Shown: piece after piece, positions 42,410-52,689 of the stretch
Layout of the letters: every line of letters begins with the position of its first letter
How positions within the stretch are numbered: position 1 is the stretch's first letter
From: Closterium sp. NIES-65
Lineage: Eukaryota > Streptophyta > Zygnematophyceae > Desmidiales > Closteriaceae
Direction: 5' to 3'
Assembly (NCBI GenBank): GCA_948144175.1
Contig: CANXME010001998.1
Coordinates: 372,001-436,000, forward strand
Length of the DNA: 64,000 bases
Translations under genes and position numbers: made by a program
Notes under the pieces: generated by a model
Seen by the model: only the letters and a program-made list of their open reading frames with translations
What the model was told of the DNA's origin: nothing
Databases searched by the model: none

Positions 42410-43620
42410 GGGAACTGGTGACGCCAAGCGTCCGTCATGTGGCCGAAGCAGCGCTGGGTGGAGTGCGAGCCCCTGCACTGCTCACCAGCGCAGTCTCCCG
42501 TACGAAGGACGTAGGTACAGGGACCAGTACCCCCACCTCGCTGACGCGCAGGGTACCATTCACGAAGCTGCTGGGGGGACAGGGTCTCACGATTGCGTTG
42601 CTACTGCTGGCACTGACCACCACCGGAGCCACTCCTTTGTGCAGAGCCGGGACCAGTTCCACCGCCGCCGCCTCCGCCGCCTCCGCTCCCACCGCCACCG
42701 CCACCGCCTCCTCCGCCTCCACTGCTGCCACCGACACCTCCACCCCCGCCACCACTCCCACCACCACCCCAAACCCCTCCACTGCCTCCACCGCCACCTC
42801 CACCGCCCCCGCCAGCCCCTCCAGCGCCCTTGCCCCCCTTGCCCTTACCTGTGCGGCGTCTCCCGCAAGGGGCAGACGCCGCGCCGACCAACTCAAAACC
42901 AACGAGGTCGGCCGCACTAGCAGAAGCAACAGCGGGCAAGAGGGGGGAGGGGGAACACCCCTCAAAGACGGGGGTACGAGGGTCACCACGAGAGGCTCCT
43001 ACAGCGACTATGCTCTTCTCTGCTGCTAGGAGGCGCTCCTCGAGGAGGTCAACGGTGAGTGTGGTGGGGCAAACAGAGAGGAAGTGGTCCCTGACTAAGC
43101 GGAGGGAGTCAGGGAGTCGGGTGACTATGTAGTAGAGGGTGAGGTACATGGGGGGAGGGTTCTTGGCACAGAAATCAGCACGAAGCGCAGCGCGGTAGCG
43201 AGTGTCACTAGTGCAAAGGTGCGTAATGAGGTCAGCGACTGTGGGAAAGGCAGCAAGGTCAGGGAACAGGTACGGCAGTATGAGGCAGCTAAGAGCAGCA
43301 GTGGTAGGGGAAGCGTAGCGTGCAACTACAGCGTCGTACAAGGTGTTAGCACTCTTGTACTGACTAAAGTGCGCACGCTCAGTGGTCGGTAAGTGGCGAC
43401 GCACAGCAAGATGGGCAGCAGCAACACGTGTGGCCTACTGTGAGCGAACAGTGCTGTCAGCAGTAGCAGGCGGGGCAGGAGAGGCACCAGTGGTGAAATC
43501 AAACAGGGAGAGTCCGTCTGCCCTATCGCACTGTAGGAAAAGCTGGAGGTCATCGACCCAGACCTCAAAGTCAACAGCACGAGCCTCAGCATCAAAGGTA
43601 AGGACACTGGGGTTAGCCAT
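42410..43620 (-). pseudogene. gag region of element L (broken)
   Basis: Minus strand from the ATG at 43620 (MANPSVLTFDAEARAVDFEV). A helical segment, a glycine-rich linker at about 42610-42830, and a Cys/His motif (CTYVLRTGDCAGEQC, SHSTQRCF) at about 42440-42520. Confidence 0.87.
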
Positions 43621-43699
43621 GACAGCAGTGGTCTAACAGGGAGTGCTCTCACCAGTCCGGGTGGGAAGGGCCGGTGCGCGCCGGTAGGAACAGTGGCGG

Positions 43700-44570
43700 C
43701 TCGACGGCGGCTCGGCAGCTGGGCGGCTTGGCTGCTGGGCGGCTCGGCTGCTGGGCGGCTCGGGTGTTGGGCGGCTAGGCTGCTGGGCGGCTCGGCTGCT
43801 GGGCGGCTCGCCTGTTGGGCGGCTCGGCTGCTGCGCGGCTCGGCTGCTGGGCGGCTCGGCTGTTGGTCGGCTCAGCTGCTGGGCGGCTCGGCTGCTGGGC
43901 GGCTCGGCTGCTGGGCGGCTCGGCTGCTGGGCGGCTCGGCTGCTGGGCGGCGTGGCTGCTGGGCGGCTCGGCGGCTTGGTGGTTTGGCCTGCTTGGCAGC
44001 TGAAGGGGGGCCGTGAAGGGTGGCGACGGGGCCGCTAGGGGCGGCGACGGGGCCGCTAGGAGCGGCGACGGGGCCGACAGGGGCACCGACGGGGCCGCTA
44101 GGGGCGGCGACGAGGCCGCAAAGGGGCCGAGAGGGGCCTCGAAGGGCTGCAACGGGGCCGCTAGGGGCGGCGACGGGGTCGCGAAGGGGCCGCGAGGGGC
44201 CTCAAAGGGCGGCGACGGGGCCGGTAGGAGCGGCTACGGGGCCGCTAGAGGCGGCGTCGGGGCCGATAGGGGCGGCGACGGGGCTGATAGGGGCGGCGAC
44301 GGGGCCGCTAGGGGGGGCGTTAGGGCCGCAAAGGGGCCGAGAAGGGCCTCGAAGGGCGGCAACAAGGCCGCTAGGGGCGGCGACGGGGCCGCGAAGGGGC
44401 CGTGAGGGGCCTAGAGGGGGCGGCGACGGGGCCGCAAAGGACGGCGGCGGGGTCGTAAGGGGTGGTGACGGGGCCGCTAAGGGTGGCGCGAGGGGGCCGT
44501 GAGAGGCTACGTGAGGGCGGCCAACGGGGCGCGCCTCGGGCAGGGGCGACTCGCGCTCCGGTCAGGAAAA
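43700..44570 (-). repeat. GC-rich leader of element L with two minisatellites
   Basis: At 43715-43980 a 15-bp unit GCTGGGCGGCTCGGC recurs about seventeen times (plus-strand sense). At 44030-44400 a unit like GGGGCCGCTAGGGGCGGCGA recurs about fifteen times. These are the most regular tandem arrays in the window. The Trp/Ala/Arg and Ala/Pro frames they produce are not genes. Confidence 0.9.
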
Positions 44571-44615
44571 AAAATTCAGTGGTGGGCCCTGAGAAGCGTT
44601 CCCACTAGGGAACCT

Positions 44616-44627
44616 GCTCTGATACCA
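44616..44627 (-). other. Primer binding site of element L (initiator tRNA-Met)
   Basis: Plus-strand GCTCTGATACCA, the exact complement of TGGTATCAGAGC, directly inside the LTR. Confidence 0.93.
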
Positions 44628-44757
44628 TGTGAAGAAATGAGGAAGGAATGGATGAACTAGCAAGCAGGTGGGTACAAGTAGGAAAACCTAAAAGTGTTGT
44701 ACCCCATATTGTCTACCCCACTACAGCCTATACAGACTAAAGCATATGAGTTTGACA
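44628..44757 (-). repeat. Left (5') LTR of element L
   Basis: 130 bp, about 5 differences from 39172-39301. Followed by target duplication CCTGC. Confidence 0.92.
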
Positions 44758-45021
44758 CCTGCTGCAGCGGTGGCAGATCGCTCTGATGCAGTACTGGCAA
44801 TTCGCCTTGCATAATGCTTGCTGGGGATTGCAATGCCGTTCTAGTCATATCACTTGCATGCCTCATTTGTGTACTCTAATTCTCAATTTCTTAATGTTAT
44901 TTTTAATTCTTTAGTGGAAACTCTGGCCAAGTAGTAAGAACTCTGCTAGAGCACTACGATCACCCGCACAACCCCGTGCTCTCCTCCGTAGTCCACTCCC
45001 GTTGTAGGGTGACTCTCCGCA

Positions 45022-45060
45022 TGGTGCGGTGAGCGTGGATCGAACACACGACCTTTAGAT
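45022..45060 (+). other. Extended primer binding site of element K (tRNA-Phe, 39 bases)
   Basis: Begins TGGTGCGGTGAGCGTGGA. The reverse complement of all 39 bases reads as the 3' half of plant cytosolic tRNA-Phe, including the non-genomic CCA, the acceptor strand, the T arm (TTCGATC loop) and the variable region, up to the 3' strand of the anticodon stem. From memory it agrees with Arabidopsis tRNA-Phe at about 37 of 39 positions. Ordinary primer sites match only 12-18 bases. The TGG next to the LTR end shows this is a primer site and not a tRNA gene. Confidence 0.72.
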
Positions 45061-45119
45061 TAGCCGACTTTTGCGCTCAATACCTAAGTCGTTGTAGGCC
45101 GGCAACCATCTAAACCGCC

Positions 45120-46300
45120 ATGGACGACCAAGGAGTCAATGCAGGAGTAGAGGATACTCTGCAGGCGCGGTTGGATGCTGTTCGGGCACACCACAAGGCT
45201 GGCGGGTACAGCGAGGCGGACTTGGAGATTTTGCTCCTTGAAACTCATCCGCGGTGGGTGCGTTAGCATCCCCCTCCCCGTGCTGAAGTGGACGGCGTGT
45301 CCGCCTCTTCCCGACCCGTGCACAACGAAGGTGATAGCAGTAATTCTGTCGGCGGTGGAAGCACGAGGGTTCGCAGAGTGATTTGGTCCGCCGTCGTTGG
45401 CATTGGTGGAGTACAGGCGCAAGTGCTGCGGTCGTCGGCGGCTGCAGGCAGCTGAAACGGCAACACCGATGGTCGACGTCATTCTCCTCAGCGGAGTGGA
45501 GTCAGGCCGATTTCGGCGATTCATGCGTCGGCTGGTCGTGACGGAGGCATCGCGCCGGCGTATGGCTATTTCAAATTTTTGCCGGACAAGATTGCTGTGC
45601 CGAAGCTGCTCGAAGGACGCCACAATTTAATCACATGGATCGAATCCATCGAGCCTCAATTGGAGATCGCCAGATTGAAGAAGTTCGTTGATGGCAAGGT
45701 GGAGACGCCGGACGAAGACGATTCTGAATTGTGGGCGGAATTTCACGCCACTCATCTTCTGACCTTCATGGTCCTTTCGCGGTGCTGTTCGCCACTGGTG
45801 CAAGTCGCGTTAAAGCCGTGCCGACTTTGTGTGGATGCCGGCTACCAAGCATGGCAGTACATCTTTCGCACCTACAAAGCGATCGACGACCTCTAAATAA
45901 GCCAACTGGAGAAGAGATTGGCCACCATTCGCATGGGCGAGCAAGAATCGGCGACCGAGTACTACAATTGAGCGCGGCAAATTTTGGAAAGCAGAGACGT
46001 CAGACAGGGCAGCATGGAAAGTCGGGCGGAGGTGGAGGCGGTGGCGGAAAGTCGCCGAACACCAATTCTACGGAGATCGCCGACCGCGGGAAGTCGGCGA
46101 AGGGCAATGATCGCGAAAGTAGTGGTTCGCGTCGAGGAGGACGCCGCTGCCGCATTTGCGGAGACCCTGACAATCTCTTGTACGACTGCCCTGATCGCGA
46201 CGAGTCGGACGACGATCAGAGAGGAAGTCGCGGGAAGTCTGACAGCGACCGTCGACGTCGAGACAGCCAGCCGCGCAAAGAGAAGCCCGCGTCGTTGAAA
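45120..46300 (+). pseudogene. gag region of element K (broken)
   Basis: Starts MDDQGVNAGVEDTLQARLDA at 45120. GIAPAYGYFKFLPDKIAV near 45550-45600 leads to GRHNLITWIESIEPQLEIAR near 45615-45675 in the next part. A zinc-knuckle-like CRICGDPDNLLYDCPDRD lies near 46152-46205, then a Ser/Lys/Arg-rich tail. Broken. Confidence 0.75.
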
Positions 46301-46369
46301 ACGCCGTCAAAATCGGAGGGAAATACCTCGAGCAGCAAGGAAGCCTCTTGTTTGATGGTTGGAGTGGTT

Positions 46370-47570
46370 GAGCCAACTATTTCACTGGCGCCGGAGGCTA
46401 AAGAAGACTTCCATCAGCGGTCGCTGCAGCCGTGCAGGCGAATCTGACTGTGGTGCTCCTCGATAGCAGCTGCTCTCATCATCTGATGGGAACGCGAGAG
46501 GCCTTCGTCAACATGAATTCAGGAGGCAAAATCTGTCACGTGCGCGGATTCAACAGATGCGCTTTAGAACGTTGGCACAGTTGCTCTGAAAGGGGAGACC
46601 GGAAAGCAGGTTCTCATCCCCGATGTGTTGTACGTCCCGGGCATGCAGGCGAATCTGCTGTCGGTTGGCCAACTGAAGGACAGAGGAGTGAAGCTGCAGG
46701 ATGAGGGCGACAAGATGCTGCTCGTCTCCGCTGCATGAGATGTGCCCGGTCGAGCACGCTTCACCGGCCGGGTCCTCTGCACCGACCTCCGCCCCTACCC
46801 CTTGAAATCGACGGCATCTTTGACGGAGGCAGTTGCTCTACGGACGATCGCATTGGCGACAAAGTCAACGCCGGAGAAGTGGCACCCGAGGCTCGCGCAC
46901 GTTGGCATTGACACCATTAAGAGTTTGGCAAAGCATGGTGTTGCCATCGGTCTAGACATCAAGAAGTCGACTGGATCCGACCTGCCGTGTGCCTCCTGTG
47001 TCGGCGGAAAGCTAGCGCGACATACTTTTCTAGAGAGGGGATCAGACGCTGAAAACGCCCTCGATGTCATGCACATTGACCTATGTGGCCCCTTTTGCGT
47101 GACCGCCAAGGATGGGAGCCTCTATTTCCTCCTCCTCAAGGACCACAAGACTCGATTTGTGTGGGTCCGTCCGATCGCTAAAAAGAGCGATGTGGAACAA
47201 AGTGGCTGAACAAAGTGGAGTGGCAGACCTCGAAGTCAGTGAAAAGGTTGCGCTCTGACCGCTGTGGGGAGTTCCTAGGTCCGGCCTTCACCGATCTCGT
47301 CGAGTATAAGGGTATCCTCCACAACCTCACGTGCCCCTACATTCCACAGAAGAACAGCATGGCGGAGCGGGAGATGCGAACGGTCGTCAAATCTATGCAG
47401 ACGATGTTGCTTCACATGGGCGTAAAGCATCACCGGTGGCACCTCGCCCTTCGCCTTGCCCTTCCTCGGAGGACGACGCCGTATGAGCTGCTGTTCAAAA
47501 AGAAGCTGGACCTTACGATGGCGCGCATGTGGGGCTGCATGGTGCAGTTCATGGTCCCGAAGTAGCAGCG
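46370..47570 (+). pseudogene. Protease and integrase region of element K (broken)
   Basis: Protease LLDSSCSHHLMGTREAF near 46455-46505. VLYVPGMQANLLSVGQLKD lies near 46627-46680. Pre-integrase WHPRLAHVGIDTIKSLAKHG near 46880-46940, with CASC near 46990. Integrase HIDLCGPFCVTAKDG near 47071-47115, RSDRCGEFLGPAF near 47250-47290 and YIPQKNSMAEREMRTVVKSM near 47339-47397. Same family as element B. Confidence 0.83.
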
Positions 47571-48529
47571 TGGCGGAAAGTTGGGGGCGAAGGCACGCTG
47601 GGGAATTCACCTCGGTGTTTTGCCGGAGAGCAGGGGTTGGGAGGCGCTCTACCTCACCACCAACCGCGTTGTCACAACCGTGGAAGCAATCTTCTACGAG
47701 TCAATGTCTCTGGAGGAGTGGAAGTTGGAGCATGGACCGGCATCAGCGCAGACGAAGGATTCTCCGCTGACGGGTTCATTTCCAGCGGCGATTGAGTTGC
47801 TCGAAGCCGAGGACGACGGTCCGTAAAACGATCTTGCTCCCTCCATTCCGCCCTCCTCGAAAGCTCCTCCGCCTCTATCCGCCTCCCTCCCATCGCTCGC
47901 CACCGATCTGCCTAAGTCGGCATCGACGTCGGCCGACAGCGATGAGGGGAGCATTGGTGCGTTGCCTTCGGCTCCGCCCATCGGCATCGCTGGCGGTCGA
48001 CATGATCTGATCGGCGACCAAGTCGGCGTTGGAGGGGAGTCTTTGCTTATAGGGGAGCCGTTGAACGGGAAGCGTGTTTCAGAGAAGACGTCGACAGGGG
48101 AGCCGTCGAACAAGAAGCGCGTTTCAGAGAAGCCGTCGACAGGGGAGCCGTCGAAAGAAGAGCACGCTTCAGAGGAGCGGACGATAAGGGAGCAGTTCTA
48201 CAATGGCACATCGAGCGATGTTGTTGAAGTCATCTGCGGCGCTGATGGAGAGCTGTCAACCGGAGAGGAGTCCAGCGACAGCGATGTGGTGGAAGTCTCG
48301 GTCGACAAGCCTGCAGTTCGATGTTCCACCCGCTCCAACTTTGGCAAGCCTCCCAAGAGGCTGAGCTACAATGCGTGCCTTCCGCCGATCTTCTACAGCA
48401 CTCTCCTCGACAATGTACAGTTCGACATTGATGTGCCCAAGCTCGACCCCGATATTCACGCCGACCCAGAGCACCGCTGAGACATCGCTAATATGACAGT
48501 GGAGGCGTTAGAGAGCTGGAAAGGCAAGC

Positions 48530-49290
48530 GGTGAAATTCGCGATGGACGAGGAAATTCGAAGCCTCATCTCCAACGGCACATGGGAGCTGGTGGAGTGCC
48601 TGCGCGGCGTCAATGTCATGAAGAACCGTTGGGTTCTGATGACAAAGTACCATGTCAACAACACGGTCGCACGCGAAAAAGCCCGCCTGGTGGTGAAGGG
48701 CTTCACGAGCTGATTACGACGAGACGTATGCACCAGTCGGGAGCTACGTCAGGCTGCGGATTTTCCTCAGCATTGTCGCCGTCCTTGACCTGCACCTCAT
48801 GCAGCTAGACATGAAGAATGCTTTTCTGCACAGCAAGCTCTACATGGACCAGCCGGCTTACCACAACGATGGCACTGGCAGCGTATGCAAGCTGCTGAAG
48901 AGCTTGTACGGGCTAAAGCAGAGTCCTCTGCTGTGGTACTCGCCGCTCGACGTTGTGATGACGAGTGCCGGCTGGAGCAAGAGCCAGGTGGACGAGGCTC
49001 TATACTTCAGAGTTGGCGACAACGGAGTGGCATGTTGGGTGCTCGTCTACGTCGATGACCTATTCGCCGCCAGCAGTAGCACCGCGATGCTGAAGGAGCT
49101 GAAGGAGCTGCTGGAGGTTGCTTTTGACTGCGCGAGATCAGCCCGGTCGAGAAGAATTTGGGGCTCGAAATCGTGCGCGATCGTCCGGCACAGAAGCTGT
49201 GGCTGCATCAGCAGTCCTACGTCAACAAGCTGCGTAGGCGCTTCATCGATGAGGAGCAGACCGGTCGGCGTCTGAAGACGCCTACGGGGA
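48530..49290 (+). pseudogene. Reverse transcriptase region of element K (broken)
   Basis: Opening EEIRSLISNGTWELVE near 48549-48596 and KARLVVKGF near 48680-48706. LDMKNAFLHSKLYMDQPAYH lies near 48802-48861, SLYGLKQSPLLWY near 48902-48940 and the active-site block LVYVDDLFAA near 49041-49070. Broken. Confidence 0.85.
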
Positions 49291-49539
49291 GTTGACTTTC
49301 GACGATGAGGAATTCCAGTCTTGCAAATAGGAGTACCGCCAGAAGGTCGGTTCGCTGCCGTTCGCTACCAAGACAACTCGGCTCGACATCGCTTTCGCGT
49401 GCAACAAGTTAGGGTCAGGTCTGACAGTGAGGAGCGACTAGCACTGGCGTGAGGTCGATCGCTGCCTCACCTATCTTGGCGACACACGCGATTTCGCTTT
49501 GGAGTTTGGCGGCGGCCCGGAAACTCTGAAACTGGTTGG

Positions 49540-49960
49540 CTACACGGACGAGGACGACGCCGGCAACAAGCAGACGCACAGGAGCACGAATGGCTAAATT
49601 TTCACCTTCGGCGGCGCAGCTGTCTCTTGGACAAGCCAACGCATCAAGCGCGTAACTCTGTCCTCGACGGAGTCAGAGTACATCGTGGCCACCGAAGCTG
49701 GCAAAGAGGCTCGTCAACTTCGATTCCTCCTCGCCGAGTTCCAACTCCTCGACCCTGGGTCGGTGACTGCTTTAAACGTGGACAATCAGTGCGCCATCGT
49801 GATCGGTGAGGGCTTGGGGCTGAAGGGAAACCTCAAGCACATGGAGCGACGCTATGCCTGGCTGCAGCAGATGGTGAAGCGCAAGATAATTGCGCTGGAA
49901 TACATCCCGACATCCGAGCAGCCGGCGGACTTCCTCACTAAGGCGCTGCATCTTCTGGCC
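49540..49960 (+). pseudogene. RNase H region of element K (broken)
   Basis: Begins around LVGYTDEDDAGNK (near 49530-49570). TLSSTESEYIVATEAGKEAR lies near 49655-49715, NVDNQCAIVIGEGLGLKGNL near 49778-49837 and PADFLTKALHLL near 49921-49957. The last third is open and well conserved. Confidence 0.82.
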
Positions 49961-50162
49961 TTAACCGGTGCTCTGTCGTGTTCGGCCAAGTTTGCCTCAC
50001 CGACGTCGGCGACAATGACGACGTGCAGGAGTAGGTGCCATGTCCTCTAACATGGCTGGTGTGGTGATCGGCGTGCGGGGGTGTGCACGCCAGAGAATTA
50101 TCCCCTTGTATTCTAGTACTTAGGTTCTGGGTGGACCGTGTGTGTGGGGGCCCAAGCTTGAG

Positions 50163-50456
50163 CTGGGCAGGGGAGTGTCGAAGTGAAAGGCCTCGCCCTC
50201 GCTTGGGCGCATGCATTCTCTACGACGACGTGGTGAATTCGACGAAGTGATCGTTGCATTGGAACTGTCCGTCCTCTGAAACCGCGGGTAATTTTTGAGG
50301 AGGTTGTCCTCCGATTCACCAGCCCAACGACGAGCTCTGGTCGACGGGGTGCTATTCGACGAGCTCGTCCGCTGATCTGCCAGTGAGTGGCACGATCTTT
50401 GGTGGACGAGGTGCAGTCCGAAGAGCCTCATTCTCTGATCGAAGGGCGCCCAAGGA
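50163..50456 (+). repeat. Polypurine tract and right LTR sequence of element K
   Basis: CTGGGCAGGGGAG (50163-50175) precedes TGTCGAAGTGAAAGGCC at 50176. LTR sequence matching 38544 onward is seen for about 280 bases and then F reverse transcriptase begins. Confidence 0.78.
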
Positions 50457-51650
50457 ACCCACCACCGTGCGTCAAGCCCTTTCTGGGCCCAACAGAGAGA
50501 AGTGAAAGGCAACCATGGCTGTGGAAGTAGCAGCACTAAAGCGTCGCGGAACGTGGAAGCTCGTTCCCCGATCATCTGCAAAAGGGAGGAAGATTCTTAG
50601 CGGCAAATGGGTCTTCCGAATAAAAACTTTCACGAATGGCTCCATCAGCAAGTACAAGGCAAGTACAAGTTCAAGACTTCGCGCCTGTCGGACGACACAT
50701 GTGAGAGTACGACGGCTTGTGCCAGCTATGCTTGCTTGCCTTACTTTATTATGCTATTTCTAGCATAGGATAATTATATGCATGCATGAATTTCTTGATT
50801 TCCTAGGCTAGGTGCTTTCCTATATTTTATTATAGTTATAGCACCGAATTCTGGCTTTTCGGTTGCCACCGAATTGCCTTCTACCGAATTCGGTAAGGAT
50901 CTGTTCAGGACGCTTCGCGACCCGCGGAACCTTCGCGTAACACCTGGTTACGGGGCCTTGTGTGGAGCCTATATATAGCCTCATGTTGTACCCAGGTGAT
51001 CATTCAATTCGATTCAATTCGCATTCTCTTTTCTGAGCTCGATCCTAGATCCTCACAACACACTTCAGCCCGCATTCTCATCTGCATTGCAGCTATCAAG
51101 CAGTGTCCGCACCGACAAATCGATGTCCGAAGTGTGTTCCGGTATGCGCCCTTCGACACCATCATTTTTGTTCAGCAACCATACGCCCTCGAAGATTGTG
51201 TTAGTGCCGTATGTCTCCTCCAAAAGTCCCTCTACGACATTAAGCAAGCGCCTCATCTCTGGCAGCAATACCTGCATACCGTCCTCACAAGGCTCGGATT
51301 CGTTCAGCTTCCGCACGACCAAGGGATGTACTGGAAGGAACACGCGGCAGATTCATCCTCCTCGTCCCCTACGTCGACGGCCTTCTCAACGCGAGCAATG
51401 ACGTAGTGTTGCTTGACCGATTTGAAGAAGAGATTAAGGAGAACCTGGAAGTAACCATCAATCACAATGTCGCTCAGTTTCTGGCCTCAACATCACCCCG
51501 TCCGCCACCTCCATCCACCTCTCCGCTGCCAAGTACGCGGAAACGCTCGCGAAGAAATTCCGGAATCGCCCCGATCAACCTCACCACCCCTTTTCGCACT
51601 CCTTCTCCTAATGACGAACCCGACACCACACCGCTCTCCATCGAAGACAA
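50457..51650 (+). pseudogene. Reverse transcriptase pieces of element F (split by a solo LTR)
   Basis: Left piece: PTTVRQA... then MAVEVAALKRRGTWKLVP (about 50515-50570) and GKWVFRIKTFTNGSISKYKA (about 50603-50662), the standard opening of copia reverse transcriptase. Right piece after the solo LTR: AIKQCPHRQIDVRSVFRYAP near 51091-51150 and SLYDIKQAPHLWQQYL near 51229-51276, the middle of the domain. Broken. Confidence 0.8.
50700..51057 (+). repeat. Solo LTR of the gypsy family of J
   Basis: 358 bp, TGTGAGAGTACG to GATCCTCACA, with a perfect target duplication ACACA (50695-50699 and 51058-51062), inserted in the reverse transcriptase of F. It matches the right LTR of J (30428-30795) in reverse orientation. 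It contains a TATATATAG stretch near 50970, a plausible old promoter. It arose by recombination between the two LTRs of a former element. Confidence 0.92.
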
Positions 51651-51666
51651 TCGGCTCTATGACAAC

Positions 51667-51870
51667 TGTCGAGAATGGGAATTGTCGTAGTTACAGTAGC
51701 TATGCAATAAATTTAATAAGGGAATGTACCCCTCAGAGTATATGGCTAGCTAGTTTTTTATTTGTACCATTCATCTATATCTTACGATCATCTTGCTCTT
51801 TTCAAACTATAATTGGCAAGGTCACTACAAAACTTCATTGTCTTATCCTGTCCACTAAGATTCCTAGATT
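51667..51870 (+). repeat. Right LTR of element F (end tentative)
   Basis: Begins TGTCGAGAATGGGAATTGTC, matching 25496. It carries about 90 extra bases relative to the left copy before the shared CAAGGTCACTA...ACTTCATTGTCTT block. The right end is not clear. Confidence 0.6.
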
Positions 51871-52325
51871 ATATAAACACCCACCAAACTACTCACCCAA
51901 ACCAACCCGCTTTTAACAGGCCTATTCACCCACGGATACTGCACCGACCCATTTTTCACGACCGGATATTCGGAGCAACTGGCAGAAGCAGAGGGGGTTT
52001 AATACGTAAAAACTGGCACCAACCGCATCTCGTTACACGCGTACTCACAATTGAGGGAAGTGTTACTGCACGAGGCACACAACGGATTACCTCGGGTCAC
52101 TTTGGGGTAGAAAAAATGCAACAGCAAATGCAGCGGTATTACTACTAGCCGGAGCTGTTGACCGACGTAGAGCACCACGTGGGGTCGTGTCCTACATATC
52201 AGGTGATGAAGAGCTCGCGAAAAAGAAAGGCGGGTCAATTGCAGCCGATTCCACCGCCCGAGCGCGCCTTGCAGCAAGTTACCAAGGATTTTGTCACAAG
52301 GTTACCTTCAAACCCTGCGGGTAGC

Positions 52326-52456
52326 TGAGAAAATAAGAACGAGAATGAATGAACTATGAATGAACTGAGTACAAGTACTAACCCTGATTGGGTTGTACCC
52401 CTTATGGGCTACCCCACTATAGCCTACACAATAAGCACAAGCTATATGTTCTGACA
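52326..52456 (-). repeat. Right (3') LTR of element M
   Basis: 131 bp. The polypurine tract CACCCCCATA (plus strand) lies directly inside it. Confidence 0.9.
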
Positions 52457-52689
52457 CACCCCCATAGGCAAAGTGGGGGAGAACAAGGGGTCACAAGACC
52501 AGTCAAGCAAAGCAAGCTCAGGGTGGATCACAAAGTCACCACACATTCTGAGCACAAGTTCAAGGCCACAGGGCCAGTTCACATGCAGGAGTACATATAT
52601 ATACAGGACTAGACAAGCAAGAGTATGAGTATATATATGCAACAGTACAAGCAAGGTCAAGAGGTGAGCAAGTGAGGCAAGACAGGCAC

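Larger units (their letters stand above)
39172..44757 (-). mobile_element. Element L: broken minus-strand Ty1/copia of the main family
   Basis: Inserted in the left LTR of K, with 130-bp LTRs at both ends and a perfect target duplication CCTGC (39167-39171 and 44758-44762). Reading right to left: LTR, canonical Met primer site, GC-rich leader, gag, glycine-rich linker, Cys/His motif, protease, integrase, pentapeptide repeats, the end of reverse transcriptase and RNase H, tail, LTR. At 5,586 bp it is shorter than D. The LTRs differ at about 5 of 130 positions. Broken, with several breaks. Confidence 0.93.
38544..45021 (+). repeat. Left LTR of element K (interrupted by L)
   Basis: Starts TGTCGAAGTGAAAGGCC, matching the right LTR at 50176 for about 270 bases, and ends CTCTCCGCA directly before the primer site. 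At about 39085-39150 a 24-bp unit (CGCTGGCAGGCCGCGCTGTT plus GCAG) is tandemly repeated. Element L sits inside at 39172-44757. Confidence 0.78.
38544..50456 (+). mobile_element. Element K: broken Ty1/copia with tRNA-Phe primer site, host of L
   Basis: Inserted in F. Left LTR 38544-45021 (about 890 bp of its own once element L, 39172-44757, is set aside), primer site 45022-45060, gag 45120-46300, protease near 46440-46500, integrase at about 46870-47570, a basic and Ser-rich linker at 47800-48480, reverse transcriptase at about 48530-49290, RNase H at about 49540-49960, polypurine tract GGGCAGGGGAG before the right LTR, which starts at 50176 and is seen for about 280 bases. Related to element B. 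Broken, with about ten breaks. Confidence 0.85.
25496..51870 (+). mobile_element. Element F: old Ty1/copia element stretched by nested insertions
   Basis: Plus-strand copia pieces in the right order across 26 kb. Left LTR from 25496; gag at 25785-26470 and about 27110-27450; a zinc-knuckle-like block near 27495-27550; protease near 36502-36900; further pieces at about 38313-38543; reverse transcriptase at about 50457-50699 and 51058-51650; right LTR from 51667. The gaps are filled by G, H, K and a solo gypsy LTR, two of them flanked by exact target duplications in F sequence. The family differs from A-D: AT-richer, with a UBN2-like gag and different LTRs. Heavily broken and the oldest layer here. 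The exact right end is uncertain. Confidence 0.75.

Noticed and set aside
43693-44502. Repetitive Gly/Ala/Trp frames resembling a repeat protein
   Set aside because: Direct translation of the 15-bp and 20-bp leader arrays of element L, lying between primer site and gag on the opposite strand.
45022-45060. A nuclear tRNA-Phe gene on the minus strand
   Set aside because: Only the 3' half is present, CCA is encoded (not so in eukaryotic tRNA genes), and it abuts an LTR end. It is a primer binding site.
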